From positions 250,592,092 to 250,656,091 of the forward strand of contig NC_134710.1 of the NCBI RefSeq assembly GCF_043290135.1: DNA of 64,000 nt, read 5' to 3'. The position numbers and the translations under genes were made by a program. The stretch comes from Rhipicephalus microplus. Taxonomy: Eukaryota > Arthropoda > Arachnida > Ixodida > Ixodidae. Shown here piece after piece: positions 1 through 11,141 of the stretch; position 1 is the first letter of the stretch; every line of letters starts with the position of its first letter. The notes below the pieces were generated by a model. That model was not told the DNA's origin. It made no database searches and saw only the letters and a list, made by a program, of their open reading frames with translations.

Positions 1-895
1 CTTGGTGCCCAGGTTTAGGCCTAAGAATTTGTGTTCGGCATTAACAGATAGATGTTGACCATGCAATTGAATTTCAGCGTCGGCATGAGTGCCTCTCTTT
101 CTGGAGAACAAGACACATGTGCTTTTTTGTGGGTTCAGTTGGAATCCGTTTTCCTGTGCCCGTTTGGAGACCTTGTTAAACCAAGCTGAACTTGCCGCTC
201 ACAGATTGCCAGGTTACAAGACTTAAATCCAAGCTAGACGTCATCTACATATGTGCAGTAAAACATATTTTGCAAGATGCAAAAATGCAACGAATTCATT
301 TTGATAATAAAAAAGTGCAACTACGTACACCACCTTGCAGCACTCCCGATTCTTGGACAAATGTTCGGGAAAGAACGCGACCCACTCGGACATGGAATTT
401 TCAATTGGACAAGTAGCTTTAGATTATGGTAAACATTCTGCCACGCACACCAAGATGGCATAGGTCTCTTAATATTCCAAAGCGCCATGTTGTATAATAA
501 GCTTTTTTGATATCAAGGAACACAGAAAGTATATTTGTGGACAAAGCCGCCTTGATTCGAACCAGGTGGTCGATGGTGGATCTACCCTCCCAAACCCGCA
601 CTGGAATAGGTCGAGCTGATTGTTTCAAGGAAATGGCGTTTTACCATTTTTTTTAAGAAAAGTTTATGCATGCAACTTGTAAGTGCGATTGGCCAGTACC
701 TACTAACGGAAGATGGATCTTTGCCTTGTTTTAGACCCAGAATAACAATGGCTCATTTTCAGACAGAGGGGATCTCACCGAAAAACCAGATAGTGTTGAC
801 ACAGGGAAGCTAGGGTTCTTTGCATTTCGAAAGGCAGTTGTTTTAATATTTCATACACTATCCGATCTGAGCCTGCAACAGATTTATTTCAGCCA
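1..895 (-). mobile_element. Jockey-like LINE fragment, reverse transcriptase part
   Basis: Read on the minus strand, this encodes pieces of a LINE reverse transcriptase: the stretch GRSTIDHLVRI followed by SVFLDIKKAYYTTWRFGILRDL, in bases 419-628. It lines up along its length with 35940-36790 in the near full-length LINE at 34100-39610, including the region read as STCVLF..RKR, so it is a second, older copy of that family. Frames are broken by stops and indels and there is no 5' or 3' element end; the copy stops near 895, just before the hAT-like element. It is dead and continues past the left edge. Confidence 0.8.
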
Positions 896-911
896 TTTGG
901 TGATGCTTCTA

Positions 912-2132
912 CAGGGGTGGAAGTGGGCTTGTTTTGGAGCAGCTCAGGGAGCAGGAATAATGTTTTGGTGGAGCTTTGGTGCAGTAAAAGGAGAGTTTTG
1001 AAGCAGGTTTGGAGCACCAAAGAGTGTGTTTTGGAGCAGAGAAATTAGTTTTAGAGCAGCTATCTGGGGTCAAACATCATCGTCAATCGTAATTATTTCT
1101 GGTAAAAAAATTTCAATGCTTTTCACTAAAGATTCAGTACTAATGAGCTTTTGAGACTTACCACCCACAGATGTGTGCGTGCATGCATGTTCCCATCATT
1201 AAGCAACACAGCTGACAGAGAATTCTCAAAGCTTACCTCGTTTTCATAGCCGCAAATCACGGCGCACTTCGCTCCCCATGCTAATTAAACACACTACTCT
1301 GCTCATCTGCACTCAATTTGGAGCTAAGTGGCGATGAGAAATTCACACGGCTAGCTCGCGCAAACGGTAAAGCGAGCCACCAGGCAGCGACAGCGTGGGT
1401 AGCATAGGCGCCGCGTTGCACGCAAATAAACAGGAGTACACGTGACTGCTCCATGTTTCAATGATACTGTCAGTTGTAGCTTAGTATCCGATCGCGGTAG
1501 AGAAGCACACGGATGTATCGGGGAACACCAATAGTACCCGCGTTGTTGCTATCTTAGTCGCTGCTTATCCTGGACCCTGCAATAAATACTATAGTTTCGA
1601 AATGTTCCTTGGCGTCGCTACCGCACGCTATGAAATGATAGCGCGAGAGAGCCAGCAGAGCATCTTTCGTGCACTTTGGTAAAAAGGAGGAAAGGACTTT
1701 CTGCTGGATACTTTGGGCAACATCTGCTGTGGTACTGTGTTTATTTGTGGCGATGGCACACGTTGGAGAATCACATTTGTACTTGTAAACGCGCACTGCC
1801 GTTTAGTGCATTTGTATACCAAACAATTTGCAGCTACTCGTGTTGGTGCAACCACTTTTGCGGGAAAACCACGGCGATAACAACGATGAGACGAGCACTA
1901 CCGAGCCCTACGAATGAACCGAATCACAACATGATTGAACTACACTGGATATGGATGTGGCCGCATGCTTTGTGTAGGCAACCTTCGGTGTTGCTCAGTC
2001 GACAATAATAATCGGCTAGATTTGGCGTTTTACACTTACAATCGACAATTATCGCAGATATTGCCATTTATGCGCAATCTGGAGGTCAGATTGGCGCAAA
2101 ATGGCATAATTGTTGCAGCACTTCCACCCCTG
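912..2132. mobile_element. 1.2 kb element with 14-bp perfect TIRs, hAT-like, non-autonomous
   Basis: Bases 912-925 read caggggtggaagtg and bases 2119-2132 are its exact reverse complement. CAGGGGTGG-type ends are typical of many hAT transposons. The flanking bases are similar but not identical (cttcta at 906-911, cttgta at 2133-2138), so a clean 8-bp duplication is not shown. No transposase frame is recognisable. The first 170 bp are a degenerate run of TTTTGGAGCAG-like units. The hAT assignment rests on the ends alone. Confidence 0.5.
925..1075. repeat. degenerate GAGCAG-rich repeat, copy 1
   Basis: The motif ttttggagcag and variants (gtttggagcacc, ttttagagcagc) recur every 15-35 bp. The same style of sequence appears at 8255-8480 and 28335-28470. 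The spacing is irregular, so this is not a simple microsatellite. Confidence 0.55.
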
Positions 2133-2780
2133 CTTGTAACTCGCCAAAGAGAAAGGGTTATTGTGTGCCTCGTGTTTAGATGGTTTTCACTCCAGTTTCT
2201 ATTTTTCGATTTTTGTTAAGTCGTTGAAAAGCTGCAGTATAATGCAAAGAGCTGGATACCTCTTCAAAGTGGGCCCCGAGGAAGTTCGATGCTTTATGTC
2301 ACTTGCTTCAGCAATTGGATCCCAACATACCTGTTATGCAATCAGGAGATGGTGCCTTGACGAGACAGTGGGACATTGTTTTCCTACTTTTTGAAATGAG
2401 ACTCATGAGTCAGTAGAACATATATGCCCCACTTTTGTTCACTAAACTACTGGCTTGATTTGGCCAAAGTTTCTTTCGTACTAGTTCTTTGTACTTGACA
2501 TCAATATACCACAGCTGGTTTTTGTATCACAGTGCCACAAATATAGGTGAAACTATAATGGGCTAAAAGGTGATGATTCCAAAAGTTCTCCTTTCATTAT
2601 CATACAGATAACCACTGTTATAATAGACAATGGTGTACGAGACCGTTCGGTATAAGCACCAACACCACTGTGCCTTCATCAAAATCAAAATTTTCACTGC
2701 ATTAAAATTTACTCTATTCTCTTGCAAAAACAACTTCCATAATAAAATTCTGAAAACTAAAATGGAATAACAAGACTTAC
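2133..2780. other. intron or intergenic stretch left of the last visible UBR4 exon
   Basis: AT-rich sequence, probably part of the next UBR4 intron. I searched the minus strand for an exon with AG/GT borders and recognisable UBR4 sequence and saw none. Short open frames here have no recognisable content. Confidence 0.4.
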
Positions 2781-2810
2781 GATGTGCTCGACAAGGGCTC
2801 CTCGAAAGGC
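2781..2810 (-). CDS. UBR4: UBR4 exon (30-bp micro-exon)
   Basis: On the minus strand a pyrimidine-rich tract ending in ctag precedes 2810, and a gtaagt donor follows 2781. The ten codons read AFRGALVEHI. The previous exon ends on a complete codon (..AKKLE), so this one joins in phase 0. The support is the excellent splice sites and correct phase on both sides; the peptide is too short for an identity call by itself. It lies just after the UBR box in the linker region of the protein. A transcript read across 2781-3047 would settle it. Confidence 0.6.
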
Positions 2811-3046
2811 CTAGAAATAAATAAATTTCAGTAGGTTAATAAAGAACCACCTATCAAATCAATGAATGTGCAAGACTAGTCTAATGTCAGTCATATTGTT
2901 AAGCTACTCTGTGTACTGACACTGCACTATAACACAACATAACTGAAAATAAAAAAGAACTACCTATCTCTAATAAATTATGTATAACAATAAATTATAT
3001 ATAACAATGATCAATTTAGCACTGCACAAAAGTACATCAATCTTAC

Positions 3047-4994
3047 CTCCAACTTCTTTGCCAGCTGCTGCCGGCGTTTCTGAGTCTCTTCAGCAGCCTT
3101 CTTAGCGATCACTAATGTAGCAAGAGGTGGGTGGGCATCAGCAGCACTTGAACCAGATCCACAGCCAGGGCCTTGAACAGGAGACGAAGTCCTACGACGT
3201 ATTGAGCTGGGAAGCACATTTTCTGAGGCAAGGGAAGTTGCTGCTGTGGTGGATGCAGACACGGGCCCTGTATCTGATGGGATCTGCGGGTTACGTTTGA
3301 CTAGAGCCTGGCAGTTGCCACCATCTTTGGCCCCACAGTCACAGAAAAAGGAGCCAAACTTGGCATATGTCACATCATGGTCCTTGTGGCACACCCTGGC
3401 ACAGATAGTACAGACACCTACACCATCCACCATACGGCATGTGTGGCAGTGATACCAGTGCTGATTCATGAATTCCTTCTGGGTCATGGTGAAGGTGCAA
3501 AGCTTGTTGCAAAGAGAATCTTCATCGGAGTCTTCGCCACCAGATTCATCGTCCTCGGGACCCAGCTCATCAGCCCAATCAGAGTCCGGTTCTGGGTGTT
3601 GACCATCACCATCTAGTGGTGGGCTGGCAGCTCCACTCCGGCCAACATTGAGTGGTCTTTCAGCCAGAAGCTTGAGGGAGCCCACTAAGTCCGCAATGTA
3701 TGAGAGTACGCAGCAAGCAGCATTCATGATGACCTGGTGCTTCCCGCTACTGACATTGTCCTCTAGCTTCTCTAGCACATCTTTCTGGGACAAATACTTC
3801 CTGCAGGCCTCGAGCCATTCTGTTGCTGCCTTGAAAAGCTGCAGATGGCCGCAGCCAGACCCTGCATTTGCCAAAGTGGACATGGCATCCATGAGGTCAG
3901 AGAAGCCAATGCCTGCAGATGCTGGAGATAAAAGCTGGGTTCCAATTTCAATCAGTGCTGCTAAGAAAGAACCAGCCATCTGAGTTGACACCTTGCTGTT
4001 TTCTTTGACCATATAATTTGCGAAGTGCTGAAGCAAAAGTCGATTCATTTGAACAGAAAGGCTATTATGACTGAATTTTGCTCCCTTGGAACCAGTTACA
4101 ATTTTGCTTAGCCAGTTTTGGAGAGATTTTAAGTCTAGTTCATTCAGTCGGTTCATTCTGGAGAGCGTGGCATTTAACTTTTCCATACTTGGATCACCAG
4201 GACTTCTGTTAATTTGGATGAAGAGTTTGCTGTACAACTTGAGAACACGGGTTCCATATGCAGGACTCAAGTTTCCTTCCGCTGCAGACAACAAAATGTT
4301 CCAGATGTCTGTATCACAGAAAAATTCTTCCAGAGCTTTTTTGCCAGGCTGCTTGTCCACGAGATTCTCCATGAACTTTAGGCATTCATGAAACACCAAT
4401 TCATTGAGTTCACTTTCTTTGTGAGAGTAATCGATAACCAGCTCATAACTGTTTGCCAACATCTCTTTATAAACATGCTGTGCGAACTCCTCTGTGTCCG
4501 AGGACCCAATTATGCCTTCAAGCGCAAGCGTTACAAAGTCTGTCTGAGACTCGGTGGTAGCGTCTAGCAGCAGTGGCAGCATGGCCCGCACAAAATCATT
4601 AGAGAACTTGTCTCCTGCAGACCAGCAGTAGACATCTTGAGCAAAGCGCACAAGGCACTGAAGAATGCGCTTCAGGCTGGAGTTGATCAAGAATGTAGAG
4701 TTTGCCGACAAAGGGGAGAAATGAGCAACTTGCACGGCTGCAATGTAGCTCTCTGATGGAAGGCTGTCATTAGCAAAGTCATTTCTCCAGTTGCAGACAT
4801 TTACTGCCATTGCATTCCAAAAATCAAGGGTGCAGTCCACTTGTGGTGGCAAATGTGACACAATTGCAGCAACGGTGCTTGAAACCTGAGAGCAGCGCCG
4901 TGAAGTCATTCGCAGAACAACGTCCATAGCACGCAGGCTTGTTTCTGAACGCCCTGTAGTTGACAAGTCGATGGCCTGGAGCAAAAGACTCCAC
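3047..4994 (-). CDS. UBR4: UBR4 large exon with the UBR zinc-finger box
   Basis: This is a 1,948-bp exon encoding about 649 residues without a stop. It belongs to UBR4 (p600, poe), a very large E3 ubiquitin ligase of the N-degron pathway that recognises destabilising N-termini and also works in autophagy, cytoskeletal and calcium-linked functions. The UBR box lies at about 3309-3500: CTFTMTQKEFMNQHWYHC, then HTC, CTIC, CHKDH and FCDCG supply the Cys/His zinc ligands. Upstream is a helical-repeat region; an acidic stretch (DDESGGEDSDED) lies just before the box and a Ser/Ala-rich low-complexity linker follows. The acceptor is tttttgaaag at 4995 and the donor gtaaga begins at 3046. The first base completes the Arg codon begun in the exon at 7265, giving ..CIR/WSLLLQ. 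An ATG at 5011 lies in the intron and is not the start. Confidence 0.95.
3309..3500 (-). other. UBR4: UBR-box zinc finger coding segment
   Basis: Encodes the substrate-binding UBR box. All expected zinc ligands are visible, including HWYHC-HTC, CTIC, CHKDH and FCDCG. The residues before and after are strongly like metazoan UBR4 rather than UBR1/UBR2, whose boxes have a different context. Confidence 0.9.
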
Positions 4995-7264
4995 CTTTCA
5001 AAAAATAACAAAAGGAAAAAAAAAGCAAAGAGGAGAGAGAAAAGCAGAAAGTCAAGGGCAGTTCAAAAGCATGGTTCATCAAATACACACTTTTCTAGTG
5101 TCTCAACAAAGGTGACTCACAGAATTGAAACTAACATTATAAATATTCATCAAATGAAAACAATAACACATCTACTACTTCTTTACATTATATTTTCATT
5201 TGTTTTTTCATTCCTACTCACATGCAGCCCAAAAAGTAATGTCTCATGATTCATGACAGCCATTATCTCTCCTTATTTTATTCAAAAGGTTTGCCACTGT
5301 CTGTAACTGCATATAATGCACATGCTTTTTTTTTTTCGTAGCTACTGTTTGGTATAAGCTCTCTCCTCATTTTTAAACGTTTTTGTGTATTATTCATAAT
5401 TACACACTTAATATATAAAGATAAAAACCCAAATTCAGGAGCGTATTTCTTACACGAGACCCTTCTCCAACACAATAGTTTATTATCACTAATTTCACTC
5501 TTCATCACCATTTGAAAAACTGCTTGCAGGTAAACCTGAAATGGATTTTTTTCTTTACAGACTGTTCCTGTGGCATCTGCTACATGGCACACTGAACAAA
5601 AATAACAGGACTGCTAAATATAATTCAGTACTACTCAACTCAAATACCACAAATGCATAAACATTTTGTAGAAATGGTGCTTCCAGGAATATTCTCTGTT
5701 CACTATTTTTTTATAATTACATTGGTTGTCATATAAGGTTACCACAACTGCCTCAAAATCTGAGGTCAAAAGAAGCGAGTAGAAAAGAGCAAAGCTAAAA
5801 ACAGTGCGAGAGAAAGGCAAAGGTAGATGAAAGAAACAGGAAAAGGCAACTACAGATCAGGCAGATAAACATAGGGGTCCCATCTATGTGAACATGAGGC
5901 CAAAGGGGTGTGTCACCTTCAAGAGAAGGCCTTACAGGTCCAAGCACACAACTTCAGCCCAGCCGCCAGGGTCACATTTACTTGAAACAAAGCCTGGCCA
6001 TTATGAGTGGAGATTTTCAACTCCCATGTGCTTGGGTCCAAAGTATCGCAAGACAACAAGGCCTGCCAATGCAGGCACCCCTGTTGGATTCCCACGAATA
6101 TCAATGTATTCATCACATCAGATGAAGAGCAGTGATTCATTTTAGAGGATATAGCATTCAATGTTGTACCACTTTGGTCGACATGCAGGTTTATGTTGGC
6201 AAGCTATAGTGGCAGAATGGCCACCAAAGGTTCACATTTACCAATCACCACAGTGTGCTGGACAAGACTTCTTTTCGGCTTTCTGCCTGTTATTCCCAAT
6301 TTTGTGTGCTTTGTATTACGAGATTAGAATGGGACAGAAATTACAGGACAGGTGGTGCATAAACTCAACTGGCTCATTAACACCTTGCGAAGCGTCAAAT
6401 AAGGGTTAAAACCAGATAGGAGGCATAAGGCAAAGAGCAGGACACAGCAAAAAGACTAAAAGAAAAAGATGACACAAGAATATTTGTCACCACTATGAGC
6501 TGTGTACGCAGCGTGCCACAAGATTACCGGCTTTTTTACAATTGTTGGCAGACGTATCTGTGTTCCAGGTGACATTGTTTAATACAGCGACCTGTCTGCC
6601 TTAGGTATTTTTTTACCATAGGCTATCAGAATACTGCGCACAACCTTGTTTTAGTTGGTGATCATGAACAATCACCAACTATCCCAATTCATCGCTCTGC
6701 CTGTCATTCAGCTGCTGTGAATAGGGCGCTGATGCTGCAGTGTCAGACAGTGGTCCATGGCTATCAATATGATGTTTAACAAAACTGACTTCCTTTTGTG
6801 GGCGAAATCTTAATTTAAATAAAAGGACAGTCTAAAAAAATTTCTTTAGCCTCTTTGCTATAAAGATAATCGAGTGGCAAACCTACTTTGACAAAAACAT
6901 TCATTATAATTAAGGGTGGGTGTTATACTACACTGTGCAATTTCACCAGCTGTTATATATTGAGGTCAAACTGTACTACTTTACATAACTTTGAAATGAG
7001 ATAAAAAGCAATTCATAGCGTATAAATAGCTTAATATTTCCAAATCAAGTTTGGAGCCCATTCAGTGAAACATTCAGCACAACGTACCCACTGATTTACT
7101 GAATTACACTACACTGCTGTTAATTATATATCACACTTTTCTCTCCGTACTGGCAATGTGTCACCAAGTGACACTCACTGTGGTAAAGTGTACTTAGTCA
7201 CAGTATCATTGAATTTTAAGTTTGAATGGCTGATAAGCTCCACAAGGCAAGGCACATTCACTAC
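4995..7264 (-). other. UBR4 intron, 2.3 kb
   Basis: Bounded by a GT donor at the 7265 exon edge and the AG at 4995-4996. It is AT-rich with poly-T runs, and holds a diverged repeat at 5795-6110. No other coding sequence is recognisable. Confidence 0.7.
5795..6110. repeat. dispersed repeat, copy A (related to 39700-39985)
   Basis: Shares ordered blocks with 39700-39985: a purine-rich aggaaaaggc.act lead, a gtgccat/gtcccatctatgtga block, ggccaaaggggtgtgt, and aggtccaa.cac. Copy A is much more diverged and CpG-depleted. The family is not identified; it is non-coding in both copies. Confidence 0.6.
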
Positions 7265-7359
7265 CTGATGCAAGTGTTGTAGAGCTTGATCAGACGAAGA
7301 AGAATCGGTAAGATCTCCCATGAGAACTCCTTGAACTCCTCCCGCATAAGATTCTCATT
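7265..7359 (-). CDS. UBR4: UBR4 exon, 95 bp
   Basis: Minus-strand acceptor tttctttcag precedes 7359 and a gtag donor follows 7265. It encodes NENLMREEFKEFSWEILPIL and continues LRLIKLYNTCI plus two bases of an Arg codon completed by the exon at 4994. The FSW.ILP.LLRL.KLYN pattern is characteristic of the UBR4 armadillo-like region. The incoming phase is 0, matching the end of the exon at 23344. Confidence 0.9.
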
Positions 7360-7469
7360 CTGAAAGAAAATACAAAAACGAAATACCACCATACTTAGCA
7401 AACTGTTCTTAAAAGTAAGTGACCACATGCCACCCACTTTCCAACAACTTGACTACAATTACATTTTTA

Positions 7470-7710
7470 GATTGATTGATACGTGGGGTTTAACGTCCCA
7501 AAACCACCATATGATTATGAGAGACGCCGTAGTGGAGGGCTCCGGAAATTTCGACCACCTGGGGTTCTTTAACGTGCACCCAAATCTGAGCACACAGGCC
7601 TACAACATTTCTGCCTCCATCGGAAATGTAGCCGCCGCAGCCGGGATTCGATCCCGCGACCTACGAGTCAGCAGCCGAGTACCTTAGCCACTAGACCACC
7701 AAGGCGAGGC
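7470..7710 (-). mobile_element. Ruka-type tRNA-derived SINE, full length
   Basis: Reverse complement begins with a tRNA-like head (tggtctagtggctaaggtac as A box, ggattcgatcccg-type B box), then a conserved body, and ends in the atcaatcaat tail. Flanked by 15-bp target duplications, acaattacattttta at 7455-7469 and the same with one mismatch at 7711-7725. Its RNA sense agrees with UBR4. Confidence 0.9.
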
Positions 7711-7725
7711 ACAATGACATTTTTA

Positions 7726-8254
7726 AAAGAAAAAAAAAAATCCTATCCTTAATAAAATTTTCCCTGTGAAGTAAGCCATTTTTATTATGATAATGGTGCA
7801 TAAAGTTTGCGTATAAAATTAAACAGAACTTGAATTAGCATGCAATAAAAAAAATGTAATACACCGAGTGACACCTAAGCCTTCATGTGTGTTTGTTTAT
7901 CCTCCACATGACAAATGGGAGCCAGCTGAGTGCAACTGACACCCAATTTTATATCCAACTTGCACAAACCAGTGAGGAAGCTACTGTAGGCAGGGTGTCG
8001 AAACAAACTGTATTTAGTGTACGTTCACTTTCCTTGCACCTTGAAAAGCTCCGTTCCGTATCAAAAAAAAGAAAAGATGTTCCATAACGGCTTGTACTGG
8101 TTTTATCTATGTGAAAATTTGAAGTTGAAATAATTGTAAAAACAATGAGTTTGTATTAATTACTTGCATTTTTCGAAAGAAGGTGGGAGAGGGGTAAAAC
8201 ACATTCTCATGTTTCCAAGAGGAATGCAAGTAGGTGTACTCAGTGATGTGATTG
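7726..8254. other. UBR4 intron sequence, nothing recognised
   Basis: AT-rich with A runs. No conserved open frame, structured RNA or repeat was recognised. Confidence 0.4.
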
Positions 8255-8480
8255 GCAGAGGCCATTTTAGAGCAGATTTTTGGAGTAGCGAAAAGCACCT
8301 TTTGAAGCAGAAAAGACGCTTTTTGGTGCAATCAAAAGCATATGTTAGATGGAGCCACCAAAAGTGCATTTTGAAACAGGAGAAAAGGAAGGGATAAAAA
8401 AGCTTTATGAGCAACCAAGAGCGTAAATTAAAGCAGAGGTTAAGGCTGTTGGAGATGTTCAAGGGTCATTTCAGAGTGGA
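8255..8480. repeat. degenerate GAGCAG-rich repeat, copy 2
   Basis: Units such as ttttagagcag, ttttgaagcag, ttttggtgcaatc and ttttgaaacag recur, matching the style of 925-1075 and 28335-28470. I could not find matching terminal inverted repeats around this copy. Confidence 0.5.
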
Positions 8481-9040
8481 AAAACTGAATTTCTGACAAC
8501 TAAAACAGTTGAAAAAATTACACCATCTCCCGCTAAAGGGAACCATGAGTAGACCCGACGCCGCAGGCGCTAACACTTACACTAGTGGTGGCGTTGCGCA
8601 GGAGGAAAGCACGCAGTGATAAACCGGTGTTTCCTACTACAACATGTCAATCACTGCTAATAGGCAATGAGAGAGACAAGACTCCAATTGGACACAAAGA
8701 CCCACAGAACACTTTTAGTTGACATACACACTACAAACTTTTATTGTTCAACAACAACACACAGGAGAAATCTCCCATCAGCCCTACCTTGTAGGTCGAG
8801 ATCCCATGCCTACATATACGGGATGGCCAGAGAACAGAGCCCGAGCAGTCATTTTTTTTTTTCAATCAAACTCGCTAACAGACACTGCGCGCATTGACGT
8901 TGTGGGACGAGATAGTAGGAGGGGACATGCATGCACAGTGGAGTGTGCACACCACCGGACCAAGTTCACTCATAAAATGCTTCGCATCTAATAAAGCGCA
9001 GCTAAGAAGCATTTCATAAAATTCCATGCACAACAGCTGA
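8481..9040. other. UBR4 intron, unclassified repeat-like stretch
   Basis: Contains a weak hairpin near 8968-9022, where cataaaatgcttc is partly complementary to gaagcatttcataaa. This looks like a transposon end but cannot be assigned. No coding sequence is seen. Confidence 0.35.
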
Positions 9041-9236
9041 TTCATTGATATGTGGGGTTTAACGTCCCAAAACCACCATATGATTATGAGAAACGGTTTA
9101 GTGGAGGGCTCCGGAAATTTCGACAACCTGGGGTTCTTTAACATGCACCCAAATCTGAGCACACGGGCCCTAAACATTTCCGCCTCTATCAGAAATGCAG
9201 CCGCCACAGCCGGGATTCGATCCCTCGACCTGCAGG
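9041..9236 (-). mobile_element. Ruka-type SINE, head truncated
   Basis: Carries the tail, body and B box (gggattcgatccc) of the SINE seen at 7470-7710 but stops before the A box. No convincing target duplication was found. Diverged from the other copies, so probably older. Confidence 0.8.
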
Positions 9237-9559
9237 ATCGAATTCACAAGTACTATCGACCTATGCTGGTAAGGCAGCTACCCAGCCAGATGAATCCGCA
9301 ACTGGCACGAGCTAATTCTTCTATGCTACTGCACCCAGCCGTGTCGTCATGACAAGAGTGGCGAGTCTTGAAGAACAACTGAACGTTATTGTAGCTCAGT
9401 TGGGCAAACCTACACTCATTCAATACATCCAACTCCCTTGCAATGTCAGTAGCAGCAAACATATTGATGCTCATCAGGCGAGGTAGCGCGATTCATTGTG
9501 TGCCTGCGGGTCATCTCACTGCGCTGCAATAAAACGAATCTCTACATCACGGTAACAAA
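9237..9559. other. UBR4 intron, unassigned
   Basis: No coding or repeat identity recognised. The left end of the I-like LINE may begin here or just after; its 5' boundary is uncertain. Confidence 0.3.
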
Positions 9560-9807
9560 ATGTGCCGTTTTTGAGTTCATCCTCGCTGTGTATGGGAGGC
9601 TACCAGGGGGCCAGGGAGTTCGGATGTGCCTCGGTTGTTTTGTCTGGTGGAAATTGTGCAGTTACAGCAAACAACTCCTATAATCGCCTGCCTGAAGTTC
9701 TAGGGATCATCTAGACCACGACTTCAGGACTGTGAGTACGTTTTGGGACATTTTATGGCTATTTTGGTGTCGACTGTGTCTCCGCCTAGCAAAGCCTAAC
9801 GCTAGCA

Positions 9808-11141
9808 ATGAAGAAACGCGGCGGCTCGGCGGTGGCCGACGCCCCCGGCGTTCGCGTCAGAGCCTCGTTGTGGAGACGCGACGGCAATGAAGGTGACCGT
9901 GGAGGGTACTGAAATTACCCCTAAAGAATTCAGAACCGTGGACTGGATCACGAAAGTTGAAAAACATGTCAAAGAGCTGCGGGACTCCGCTAGAGGTGAC
10001 AGACAGGGACGCCAAGATGGCAACGCCCTGGCAGAAGTGGAGCCGAGCCCGGCGAAGACAGGAAGAAGACGGCAGCTGCGAACGCAGCATACAAAAAGCT
10101 GGGGCACAAGATGGCGGAGCGCTTGATTGTGTCGTACCTACCGCGGTTGTTGGCGAACGACTACAAGATAATCCTTCGTCCGAAGTGCGGGCTGGCGCTC
10201 ACAAAAGTTCCGAACAACAGGCTCAGTGAGGCGGTGCGCATGGCAGCGCAAATTCCGTGGATTAAGGGACAAGAAAAGGAAGTGCTCATTGTTAATGACA
10301 AGCAAGGCACCCTGATTTTCAGCACTCCAGACATAGACACTGTCTCGCAGGTGACCAGGATTAAGTCTATCAAGATTGAAGGCAAGAACTACGACGTCAC
10401 GGTGTACCTCGTGCCGCATGAAGATAGCGGGCGGGGTGTGGTGCGAGGCATCGACCAGAGATTGTCAGTAGATGAACTGACAGAGGCTTTCAACAACTCA
10501 AGGAACCCACCGATACTTGGCGTTAAGAAGCTGGGGAACTCAAGTTCAGCGGTCATCATCTTCAAAAATGAGACAGTGCCCAGGTGGATGTACTGTTACG
10601 GCGTACCACTGAAGTTCGTGCTTTATAAGAAACGATACGAGGTGTGCTACCGATGTGGCCAGCTAGGACACAGATCGGACGTGTGTATCAGCGACCATGT
10701 TCACTGCCGGGGATGCGGAATGACAGCTGCACCCGAGGACCATGCATGTGACCCAAGTGTAAGCTGTGTGGCAAAGGTCATCTGACAGCAGATCAAAAAT
10801 GCAAGGAAGCTTTCAGGACCCCTTATACAATAAAAAAGAGACAGCGGGAGGCCTGGCGACGCATGGAAGGAGAAGAGCGGAAGGCGAAAGACGCCAATCC
10901 CCAAACGTGCAGAATGGAAGAGATCAAAGAACGGTCCAGGAGTCGGTCGAAGCATCGGAATGGGTCAAGAGGAAAAGCAGGTTCCTTCCCAAGACTACCG
11001 AAAAGACAAGAAGGAGAGCTGCCCCCAATGACTGGTCCAGTAAATGAAGGGACTTCCGGCAGTGCTGTCGTCAACAGTGGGAGACCTACGTCGCCAAACC
11101 GCAAGGTGGGTTGGGGAGAGAGGGCCTCCCAGGATAAACGT
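9808..11141 (+). pseudogene. I-like LINE ORF1 (gag-like), 5' part
   Basis: Encodes the RNA-binding ORF1 protein of the LINE. A lysine/arginine-rich N-terminal region is broken by shifts before about 10060. The main open part (10111-10785) contains MAERLIVSYLPRLL and the first knuckle CYRCGQLGHRSDVC, then CRGCGMTAAPEDHAC. A single-base loss near 10757 moves the third knuckle (CKLCGKGHLTADQKC) into another frame, which continues as a Ser/Arg-rich basic region to 11141. There the LTR element interrupts it. Three CCHC motifs in series are typical of I/R1/Jockey ORF1. Confidence 0.8.

Noticed and set aside
4971..5249. Lys/Arg-rich plus-strand ORF near 4971
   Set aside because: It overlaps the UBR4 acceptor tract read backwards; composition comes from the polypyrimidine tract.
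9041..9260. Target duplication around the truncated SINE at 9041
   Set aside because: Only short matches (gattca) were found, too weak to count.
10161..10419. Minus-strand frames inside LINE ORF1
   Set aside because: Shadows of the plus-strand zinc-knuckle protein.
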